From: Chloroflexota bacterium
GTDB taxonomy: Bacteria > Chloroflexota > Anaerolineae > Thermoflexales > Thermoflexaceae
Reading direction: 5' to 3'
Assembly: GCA_030550075.1 (NCBI GenBank)
Contig: JAUQQB010000166.1
Location: 1-6,482 of the forward strand
DNA: 6,482 bases
In this document: positions 1-5,049 of the stretch, piece by piece
Layout: every line of letters begins with the position of its first letter
How positions within the stretch are numbered: position 1 is the stretch's first letter
Made by a program: the position numbers and the translations under genes
Notes under the pieces: generated by a model
What the model was told of the DNA's origin: nothing
The model's database searches: none
The model's input: the letters and a program-made list of their open reading frames with translations, nothing else

Positions 1-1
1 T

Positions 2-26
2 GGGGAGGGGGAGAAGGGGGGTGGGG
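2..26 (+). other. Intramolecular G-quadruplex motif
   Basis: Four runs of four or more G lie on the plus strand: 2-5, 7-11, 16-21 and 23-26, separated by loops of 1, 4 and 1 bases. This satisfies the usual G4 pattern with short loops, which favour very stable folds. It lies about 107 bases upstream of the serine protease start, so it could sit in its promoter region or leader, or in the tail of an upstream transcript; the upstream context is outside the window. It could equally be one arm of a purine-rich intergenic hairpin cut by the window edge. Confidence 0.6.
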
Positions 27-120
27 CCATTCCGTTCCACCTTTAGAGCTTTCAACTGCGTAACTCCTATCCCTGAAGAGCGGAAGAGCCCTCCCGGATA
101 AGGGCAATCCTTCCCCATCA

Positions 121-125
121 GGAGG
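121..125 (+). promoter_or_regulatory. Shine-Dalgarno site of the SDH-type protease gene
   Basis: GGAGG, within a longer GGAGGAGAG stretch, lies seven bases before the ATG at 133. It is a near-ideal ribosome binding site and fixes the start of the gene. Confidence 0.8.
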
Positions 126-132
126 AGAGACG

Positions 133-972
133 ATGAGCATCTTCGACCTGTTCTGGATCTTCTTGATTTTCAGCACCATGTTCCCCGCTTTGCAACGTCG
201 GCTTCTAGAGGAATCTCGCGCACGGTTGATCCGCCAGATTGAGCGCCGGCGCGGCACGCGCCTGATCACGATGATCCATCGTCAGGAGATCATCGGGTTT
301 TTCGGGCTTCCCATCTCCCGTTACATCGACATCGAGGATTCAGAACAGGTTCTCCGGGCGATCCGGTTAACCCCTCCAGATATGCCCATCGATCTGATTC
401 TCCACACACCGGGCGGTCTGGTTCTGGCCGCCGAGCAGATCGCCCAGGCGCTGGTCCGTCATCCGGGGAAGGTGACAGTGTTCATCCCTCACTATGCGAT
501 GTCTGGTGGGACGTTGATCGCACTGGCGGCCGATGAGATCGTGATGGATGAGAATGCGGTGTTGGGCCCGGTGGATCCCCAGCTGGGGCAGTATCCGGCG
601 GCTTCGATCTTGAGGGTGGTGGAGACCAAGCCACTGGCGAACATTGAGGATCATACCCTTATCCTGGCGGATATCGCCCGCAAGGCAATCGAACAGGTGC
701 GTTCAACAGTGACCGAGCTGCTCATCGCCAATGGGATGGACGCGGAACGGGCGGCGATCATCGCGGAGGCTCTGAGCAGCGGGCGCTGGACGCATGATTA
801 TCCGATCTCGGTTCGGGAGGCTCAGGCGCTGGGGTTGCCGGCTCGGGCTGGATTGCCTGAGGAGATCTATCGTCTTATGGAGATGTTCCCGCAAGCCACC
901 CCGCGACGTCCCTCGGTGGAGTATATTCCCATGCCCTATCGCCAGGAGGGCCCCGCTCCCCGATCCCGTTAA
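133..972 (+). CDS. SDH-type Clp-fold serine protease, membrane-anchored
   Basis: This 279-residue protein matches the serine dehydrogenase proteinase (SDH_sah, PF01972) family, relatives of ClpP and SppA. Seen in the sequence: a hydrophobic N-terminal segment at about residues 3-20, likely a membrane anchor; a basic stretch (about 22-43); then the Clp/crotonase core with HTPGG at 91-95 (oxyanion-loop region), the nucleophile Ser124 in an AMSGGT motif, and the conserved GPVDPQ at 145-150. Lys184 (ARKAIEQ) and His221-Asp222 (RWTHDYP) are candidates for the remaining catalytic residues; I cannot decide between them by eye. The Pro/Arg-rich tail after about 252 is probably disordered. A strong Shine-Dalgarno sequence supports the start. 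The family is presumed to cleave membrane-proximal peptides, but its physiological substrates are poorly known. No NfeD-like or stomatin partner lies next to it in the window, and it seems to be a single-gene transcription unit. Confidence 0.88.
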   Translation: MSIFDLFWIFLIFSTMFPALQRRLLEESRARLIRQIERRRGTRLITMIHRQEIIGFFGLPISRYIDIEDSEQVLRAIRLTPPDMPIDLILHTPGGLVLAAEQIAQALVRHPGKVTVFIPHYAMSGGTLIALAADEIVMDENAVLGPVDPQLGQYPAASILRVVETKPLANIEDHTLILADIARKAIEQVRSTVTELLIANGMDAERAAIIAEALSSGRWTHDYPISVREAQALGLPARAGLPEEIYRLMEMFPQATPRRPSVEYIPMPYRQEGPAPRSR

Positions 973-993
973 ACTAATGTTCGCCGGATCCAG

Positions 994-1002
994 TGTTATA
1001 CT
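994..1002 (+). promoter_or_regulatory. Candidate extended -10 promoter upstream of the trio
   Basis: The string TGTTATACT carries an extended -10 TG at 994-995, one spacer base, and a TATACT hexamer (5 of 6 matches to TATAAT) at 997-1002. No good -35 hexamer is present at 16-18 bases, which extended -10 promoters tolerate. Transcription would start near 1009 and give a leader of about 260 bases before the phosphatase ATG, containing the hairpin at 1064-1106. This is a pattern match only. Confidence 0.3.
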
Positions 1003-1063
1003 TGAAGTAGTCGAACTTGGTAGACTTTTTGTATGATTGGGCGGATGATGGTCTCACCCCTTT

Positions 1064-1106
1064 CGCCTCCTTCCCTACAGCCCAAAAGGCTGTAAGGAGG
1101 GAGGTG
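1064..1106. repeat. Long inverted repeat (hairpin) in the intergenic region
   Basis: Nineteen-base arms at 1064-1082 and 1088-1106 pair at 16 of 19 positions around a 5-base loop (CAAAA), with the ACAGCC/GGCTGT core next to the loop perfectly paired. No T-run follows on either strand, so it is not a classical intrinsic terminator. The pyrimidine-rich left arm and purine-rich right arm resemble the hairpin at 2491-2551, which suggests a dispersed intergenic element. The whole gap 973-1271 otherwise holds no convincing gene: the short minus-strand reading frames across it have no recognisable product. Confidence 0.65.
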
Positions 1107-1271
1107 AAGAGTTTGGAATCTTTTCTCTTCCCTCCCTGCGGCTCCTTGGGCCAATGGGAATCGTAGAGAAGTGGCTTGTCCACATCGGGAGAGCACACAG
1201 ACTGCGCGTCATGCGGTTAGCTTTGTCCGAAGCCCAGTGAACAGAGCATCCGCTCAATCGAGGCGATCTGA

Positions 1272-1916
1272 ATGGCCCTGATCTTGCTGATTCGACATGC
1301 GGCGAATGATTCGATGGGTAAATGGCTAGCCGGATGGACGCCGGGGATCCATTTAAACGAGGAGGGACGTCGCCAGGCCGAAGCGTTGGCGGAGCGCCTG
1401 GAATCCTTCCCGATCCGGGCGATTTACAGCAGCCCTCTTGAGCGCGCGGTGGAGACCGCCGAGCCGCTGGCCCGCCGTAAAGGATTGCAAATCCAGATTG
1501 TGCCGGAACTGGGGGAAGTGCGCTATGGAGAGTGGACGGGGAAATCGTTAAAGCGATTGCGGCGTCAGAAGGCTTGGCAGCGCCTGGTGAGCCTGATTAG
1601 CCGGGCTCGTTTTCAGGGCGGCGAGACGATGGTCGATCTGGTCGCGCGGGCGATTAACGCAGTGGAAACCATCGCCAGCCGCCATCCTCGGGATGTGGTG
1701 GCCCTCTTCACCCACGCCGATCTGATCCGGGCGGTGACGGCGTATTATCTGGGGATGCCTCTGGATCTTTACCATCGGCTGATGATCGCGCCGGCTTCCG
1801 TGACCGTTTTCTGGCTGGCGGAGGGGCCACCGCTGCTCCTGCGGCTGAACGATACGGGCCCGCTTCGCTGGCCCCTTGAGGATCTGGCCCATCTTTCCAG
1901 GCAGCGAAAGCGATAA
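1272..1916 (+). CDS. Histidine phosphatase family protein (MSMEG_4193/TIGR03848-like)
   Basis: This 214-residue protein belongs to the phosphoglycerate mutase-like histidine phosphatase superfamily, which moves phosphate through a phosphohistidine. Seen: the N-terminal strand ending in Arg8-His9 (His9 being the presumed phospho-acceptor), the SSPLERAVETA signature at about 53-63 with Arg58, the acidic general acid/base region ELGEVRYGEWTG (Glu82), and the second histidine, His148, in FTHADLIRA. The usual RHG triad reads RHA here. The stretch LAGWTPGIHLNEEGRRQAEALA is characteristic of the MSMEG_4193-type subfamily (TIGR03848), and the next two genes are that subfamily's usual partners, which fixes the assignment better than the fold alone. 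It is unlikely to be a glycolytic mutase; the mycobacterial homologue is reported, to my knowledge, as an acid phosphatase. The natural substrate is unknown. The ribosome binding site is weak (GAGG at 1260-1263, eight bases before the ATG). It is the first gene of the trio. Confidence 0.87.
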   Translation: MALILLIRHAANDSMGKWLAGWTPGIHLNEEGRRQAEALAERLESFPIRAIYSSPLERAVETAEPLARRKGLQIQIVPELGEVRYGEWTGKSLKRLRRQKAWQRLVSLISRARFQGGETMVDLVARAINAVETIASRHPRDVVALFTHADLIRAVTAYYLGMPLDLYHRLMIAPASVTVFWLAEGPPLLLRLNDTGPLRWPLEDLAHLSRQRKR

Positions 1917-1924
1917 GGGTGGAG

Positions 1925-2452
1925 ATGCCTCGATTGATTTACGACCTGCGGCCAGTGGATCGTATCACGGCGGACGCGGTGGGCGAGCCGGGACGGCGGA
2001 CGTTTTATATCCAGGCTCGCCAGGATGACATACTGGTCACCATCCTCTGCGAGAAGGAGCAGGTGAGGGCGCTGGCGCATTCCCTGGAGGAGCTTCTGGA
2101 GGAGATCAATGAGAAATATCCGCGTCCGTTGAGGCAGGAACCCGACGAGTCGGAGCTGCAACTGGAGGAACCCCTGGAGCCGCTCTTCCGGGCCGGCCGC
2201 ATGGGGCTTGGCTATGAGCCCCGGGAGGACTGGATCGTCCTGGTGATCCAGGAACTGGCGGAGGAGGATCAGGATCCGGATCTGTTGCGGGTCGTGCGTT
2301 TCTGGGCGACGCGGGAGCAGATGCATGCCCTCAGCCGCCACGGCGCCGATGTCGTCGCCCGGGGCCGTCCCCTCTGCCCCCTGTGCGGCCGTCCGATCGA
2401 TCCCGAGGGACATGTCTGCCCTCGTCGGAACGGCAAGGCCGTCGTATTTTAA
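1925..2452 (+). CDS. DUF3090 / TIGR03847 family protein with C-terminal Cys/His cluster
   Basis: A 175-residue protein of unknown function, recognised as the DUF3090 family by its opening (PRLIYDLRPVDRITADAVGEP), the FYIQAR segment and the EKEQVRALAHSLEELL helix, and by its place between a histidine phosphatase and an SCO1664 protein. The C-terminus has Cys151-x2-Cys154-x8-His163-x-Cys165 (CPLCGRPIDPEGHVC), a likely zinc knuckle. The acidic stretch around 64-87 is probably a flexible linker. I chose ATG 1925 because family members usually begin MPR; AAGGGTGG just before it can act as ribosome binding site. An in-frame GTG at 1919, two bases after the phosphatase stop, would add two residues. 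The 8-base gap to the phosphatase stop implies co-transcription and probably translational coupling. No enzymatic motif is visible; a zinc-dependent scaffold or nucleic-acid-binding role is speculation. Confidence 0.85.
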   Translation: MPRLIYDLRPVDRITADAVGEPGRRTFYIQARQDDILVTILCEKEQVRALAHSLEELLEEINEKYPRPLRQEPDESELQLEEPLEPLFRAGRMGLGYEPREDWIVLVIQELAEEDQDPDLLRVVRFWATREQMHALSRHGADVVARGRPLCPLCGRPIDPEGHVCPRRNGKAVVF

Positions 2453-2458
2453 ACCAGT

Positions 2459-2487
2459 CCTGCAGGCCTCTGGCCTTGCTGGGCAGG
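2459..2487 (+). repeat. Nested hairpin just after the DUF3090 gene
   Basis: CCTGC at 2459-2463 pairs with GCAGG at 2483-2487, and inside it AGGCC (2464-2468) pairs with GGCCT (2472-2476) around a TCT loop, with an unpaired 3' side at 2477-2482. It begins six bases after the stop codon at 2450-2452 and is followed by AATGGCTTTTCT, only weakly T-rich. It could be an inefficient terminator, or an mRNA-stability element within the trio transcript. Confidence 0.4.
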
Positions 2488-2490
2488 AAT

Positions 2491-2551
2491 GGCTTTTCTC
2501 CCCTCTCCCTCTTCTCCGCAGCCCGAAAGTCCACAGGGAAGGGGGAAAGCC
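2491..2551. repeat. Imperfect inverted repeat before the SCO1664-family gene
   Basis: The pyrimidine-rich arm at 2491-2510 pairs with the purine-rich arm at 2535-2551: eleven consecutive pairs from 2491:2551 to 2501:2541 (two are G-T), then small bulges, then CCCT:AGGG (2507-2510 with 2535-2538). It ends 19 bases before the ATG at 2571. It is similar in character to the hairpin at 1064-1106: both have a CTCC-rich left arm and a CAGCCC sequence near the loop. Confidence 0.5.
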
Positions 2552-2570
2552 CTCTGGAACTCCATGAGAC

Positions 2571-3362
2571 ATGGGAACGATTTCGCGTCGTCCTCGTTCC
2601 ACCGTTGCGCGGAGGATCCCCGACCCATTGCCCCCTGAAACACCAAAGGAAACGGTCCTCCGCTGGCTTCAGGAAGGGGAGATCCAGCTCCTGGGTCTGG
2701 TCCCCTGGGGATCCAATGCGACGTTTCTCGTGGCTGTTGTTCGCGAGGGAATAGCGGGTCTGGCGATCTATAAACCCCAGCGGGGCGAGGAGCCTCTCTG
2801 GGATTTCCCCCATGGCACGCTCTGCTATCGCGAGGTCGCGGCCTATGTGGTCAGCGAGGCCCTCGGCTGGGGCCTGGTGCCCCCCACCGTGCTGCGACCC
2901 TCCGGCCCTTATGGTCGCGGGGCGCTCCAGCTCTATATTGATGCCGATCCGGAGGAGAATTACTTCACCTTCCGCGACGATCCGGCGTTGCAGCCGGTGC
3001 TGATGCGCGTAGCTGTGTTCGATCTGATCACCAACAACGCGGACCGCAAGGCCGGACATTGTCTGAAGGATCGCAACGGGCGGATCTGGGCCATCGATCA
3101 CGGGATCTGTTTCCACACGGAGCCCAAGCTGCGGACGGTGATCTGGGATTATCGGGGCCAGAGGATCCCGGAGGACATCGTGGAGGAGGTTCGAACGTTC
3201 TATCAACGTTTGAAGGAAGATAAGGGCCTGCGGGCGGAGCTGGCCTGTTTGCTGAGCGCGGAGGAGATCACGGCTCTGGAGGAACGGACGGCGGCCCTCC
3301 TGGAGCATCCGGTCTTCCCCCATCCCGGACCCTGGCGCTCTGTGCCGTGGCCGATCATTTAG
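2571..3362 (+). CDS. SCO1664 / TIGR03843 family protein, PI3/4-kinase-like fold
   Basis: A 263-residue protein of the SCO1664 family, which shows distant similarity to the phosphatidylinositol 3- and 4-kinase domain. Kinase-like landmarks are visible: the glycine/serine strand GLVPWGSNATFLV (42-54); Lys68 in AIYKPQRGE, the expected ATP-binding lysine; the conserved LWDFPHGTLCYREVAAY (76-92); the catalytic-loop equivalent FDLITNNADRKAGHCL (150-165) with Asp158; and Asp176 of IDHGICF, in the position of the metal-binding DFG. This complete set argues for an active phosphotransferase, but no substrate is known. The first 25 or so residues precede the conserved core and look like a flexible extension. 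ATG 2571 is the first possible start, because an in-frame TGA lies at 2565-2567, yet its ribosome binding site is poor. It closes the trio and ends 12 bases from the convergent cassette. Pairing a kinase-like and a phosphatase-like protein suggests opposing reactions on a shared substrate (inference). Confidence 0.86.
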   Translation: MGTISRRPRSTVARRIPDPLPPETPKETVLRWLQEGEIQLLGLVPWGSNATFLVAVVREGIAGLAIYKPQRGEEPLWDFPHGTLCYREVAAYVVSEALGWGLVPPTVLRPSGPYGRGALQLYIDADPEENYFTFRDDPALQPVLMRVAVFDLITNNADRKAGHCLKDRNGRIWAIDHGICFHTEPKLRTVIWDYRGQRIPEDIVEEVRTFYQRLKEDKGLRAELACLLSAEEITALEERTAALLEHPVFPHPGPWRSVPWPII

Positions 3363-3374
3363 CGGGCTCTCACC

Positions 3375-3863
3375 TTACTTTTCGGCTTCCAGGTATCGGC
3401 GTAGACATTGGAGCTCCCGGCTTTCTCGGAGGGAACGGATGAGCTCTTCGAACTTCGATGGGCGAACGGCGATGACTCGATGAAGCAAGTTCCCCTCTGC
3501 CGGCAGCCCCAACCGGGCAACATCCACCCCATTCTGTCGGGCCACCTTGAGAATCCATTCCTCCGATCTTGGATGAAGGAGAACGATTCGGTGGCCTCGC
3601 TCTCGATCCTCCAGCACGCGGATCTGACAGCCTGCTTCCCAGGCGTTCAGTTCGATCTCCGCGAGCTTGCGAAGATAGCCGGGTTGCGAGCTATCGGGAT
3701 CTTCATCCATCAGAGCGATAGCGTTCTTCGACTTCCTCAGGTAATTGCAAATGTCCCCCTTGCCACCCGCATGGCGGATTCGCCGACGAGGGATTCCCAA
3801 TTCTCTGAGTAACGAGACGTCCGGGTTACATTCGACCAGGACGAGGCTCTCCGGACGGCTCAT
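3375..3863 (-). CDS. Compact TOPRIM-like protein, partner of the AAA ATPase
   Basis: A 162-residue protein without a family I can name confidently. The N-terminal third has the TOPRIM layout: a hydrophobic strand ending in an acidic residue (LVLVECNPD, Glu11), a glycine/lysine turn (HAGGKGDIC, 31-39), and a second hydrophobic strand leading into Asp53-x-Asp55 (IALMDEDPDS). In TOPRIM nucleases and topoisomerases this Glu plus DxD set binds the divalent metal. The rest (RIVLLHPRSEEWILKVA, then a basic helical C-terminus) resembles loosely the tails of DUF4435/DUF3226-like proteins. Its ATG overlaps the ATPase stop as ATGA (3860-3863), so the two are translationally coupled and probably form one complex. 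Likely role: metal-dependent nuclease effector or DNA-processing subunit gated by the ATPase. Known TOPRIM effectors of such pairs are larger, so this may be a minimal version or an inactive regulator. Its G+C resembles the host genes (36 of 60 at 3601-3660). Confidence 0.7.
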   Translation of the reverse strand: MSRPESLVLVECNPDVSLLRELGIPRRRIRHAGGKGDICNYLRKSKNAIALMDEDPDSSQPGYLRKLAEIELNAWEAGCQIRVLEDRERGHRIVLLHPRSEEWILKVARQNGVDVARLGLPAEGNLLHRVIAVRPSKFEELIRSLRESRELQCLRRYLEAEK

Positions 3864-4849
3864 CCTGATTGGCCCTCCTCGAGGAATCGCTCCAAATCGA
3901 AGAAGAGACCAGCGCCCAAATCCATGAGCTCCTCAAGCTCGGTCTCCTTCAGCATCCGAACCCGGGTCTGTTTGTCCTTCCAATAGGTGAGAAACACACC
4001 CACATCCTGCTGTGGGGCTTTCTCCAGAATGGAGAGGAGGAAATAAGGGTTATGAGTGGAAATGAAATACTGGTTCGATGAATCCCTGGCAATTCGTTCT
4101 GCCAGATACTTGGTGTGATAAGGAAAAGCATGAGCTTCGGGTTCTTCCAAAATCAAGATGGCATTCTTGTTCGATTCGATGGCAATCAGGTGAAAGATCA
4201 GACGTTGCAAGGTGTCTGAAAGCACAATGTAAGGATAGGCAATGATGACCCCATTCTCTTCTTTCTGGATTTCGATCCTGGACTCCTGGGGCTTCAACAC
4301 GACGCGCAGATCATATTCCTGGAGCAAATCAGCCACTAATTGCCGCAGGCTTTTATGGGTGAGCAGGAGCTGCATTAAATTCTCCCCAGCCACAGGGCGC
4401 AGGAAATCGGATTCCCGTTGTGGGAACTTGTTCAGCAGACGGAAGCGATAAAATCGAAAAGGTGATAAGAATTTAGAATGTTCTATCCTAAATTCTGAAG
4501 CGCCATCGAAAGAAGCATAATAAGAAAAATCCATCTGCGGACCCCGCGCCGTTAAGCGAAAGGGATAGGATGCTTCTGTGACTGTGAATTGTAGTGTCCA
4601 TTGATATTCTCCAGCTTCAATTTGAATCGTGCTCTCGAGGTCTTCATTATAAAACAAATTAGAAAGTGTCTCACACCTGATTATTGTTTTCAAATCATAT
4701 GTATAAGGGAGGGAGAAAACCCCCAGGGCCTCGAGCAAATTGGATTTCCCGGTATTCGGAGGACCGATAAAGAGGTTGACCCGACGGCAAGGGATGTTCA
4801 GTTCCTTAATGGATTTGAAGCTCCGGATCGTTAATTGTGAGATGGCCAT
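3860..4849 (-). CDS. OLD/AAA15-type ABC ATPase
   Basis: This 329-residue ABC-class ATPase belongs to the OLD/RecF/SMC-related AAA15/AAA21 group. Order of motifs: an opening strand (ISQLTIRSFKSIKELNI), Walker A GPPNTGKS at 29-36, a long variable central lobe (about 45-180), a signature-like LSDTLQR at 210-216, Walker B ILILEEPEAH at 231-240 with the catalytic Glu, and the switch histidine in STHNP at 264-268. The EEPEAH sequence is typical of OLD-like ATPases. There is no fused nuclease domain; that role falls to the overlapping TOPRIM-like gene. I start it at ATG 4849, where family members begin and where AGGAGG precedes; the frame stays open 40 codons further up (to 4969), but that part is not conserved-looking. 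Base composition drops sharply inside it: 22 of 60 bases are G or C at 4621-4680, against 42 of 60 at 2161-2220. Acquired DNA is likely. Probable job: sensor and motor of a defence or DNA-repair complex. Confidence 0.85.
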   Translation of the reverse strand: MAISQLTIRSFKSIKELNIPCRRVNLFIGPPNTGKSNLLEALGVFSLPYTYDLKTIIRCETLSNLFYNEDLESTIQIEAGEYQWTLQFTVTEASYPFRLTARGPQMDFSYYASFDGASEFRIEHSKFLSPFRFYRFRLLNKFPQRESDFLRPVAGENLMQLLLTHKSLRQLVADLLQEYDLRVVLKPQESRIEIQKEENGVIIAYPYIVLSDTLQRLIFHLIAIESNKNAILILEEPEAHAFPYHTKYLAERIARDSSNQYFISTHNPYFLLSILEKAPQQDVGVFLTYWKDKQTRVRMLKETELEELMDLGAGLFFDLERFLEEGQSG

Positions 4850-4859
4850 AGATGGTCTC

Positions 4860-4865
4860 CCTCCT
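4860..4865 (-). promoter_or_regulatory. Shine-Dalgarno site of the ATPase gene
   Basis: On the minus strand AGGAGG (followed by GAGACCATCT) lies ten bases before the ATG at 4849. It supports the 329-residue form of the ATPase over the 40-residue-longer open frame. Confidence 0.7.
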
Positions 4866-4888
4866 AAGAAAGGCAAATCCCTCTCGTT

Positions 4889-4903
4889 ATCACTATATAT
4901 TGA
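4889..4903 (-). promoter_or_regulatory. AT-rich promoter candidate for the ATPase-TOPRIM cassette
   Basis: The minus strand reads CAATATATAGTGATAA here, 40-55 bases upstream of the ATPase ATG, the most promoter-like stretch in the spacer. TATATA or GATAA could serve as -10, but no clear -35 accompanies it. The rest of the 200-base spacer (4850-5049) holds only short palindromes, such as CCCTTTTAGGG at 4922-4932 and GGGGATTCCCC at 4944-4954, and no gene. The palindromes could be operator sites of the cassette, which is conjecture. Confidence 0.25.
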
Positions 4904-5029
4904 ATCTGGAAAACGGGGTAGCCCTTTTAGGGTGTCATGATGAGGGGATTCCCCATGCGATTGGGCCATACGGTGAGAGGAACTCGGACGACGCCGTTTC
5001 GGTCTGACTTGCTAAGGAGAAGCCAGGTT

Positions 5030-5043
5030 AGCCCCTCGGGGCT
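5030..5043 (-). terminator. Short hairpin after the molybdoenzyme gene
   Basis: AGCCCC and GGGGCT form a six-base inverted repeat separated by TC, beginning seven bases after the stop codon at 5050-5052. No T-run follows on the minus strand, so a rho-independent terminator is not proven. Confidence 0.3.
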
Positions 5044-5049
5044 CGAGGA

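Noticed and set aside
1002..1026. TTGAAG and TAGACT as a sigma-70 promoter
   Set aside because: The spacing of 13 bases is too short for a functional -35/-10 pair.
974..1257. Three overlapping minus-strand small frames (60-74 codons) in the spacer before the phosphatase
   Set aside because: No ribosome binding sites, three frames open at once and a hairpin inside; most likely non-coding spacer.
1769..2602. 277-codon minus-strand open frame opposite the phosphatase and DUF3090 genes
   Set aside because: Covers parts of two well-supported plus-strand genes and an intergenic hairpin; low-complexity Arg/Gly/His translation with no family resemblance.
2331..3323. 330-codon minus-strand open frame opposite the SCO1664-family gene
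   Set aside because: No recognisable domain; it is explained by GC-rich codon bias of the kinase-like gene on the other strand and spans two real genes plus the gap.
4850..4969. N-terminal 40-residue extension of the ATPase
   Set aside because: The AGGAGG site at 4860-4865 and the typical family start both point to ATG 4849; the extension is hydrophilic and lacks homologous features.
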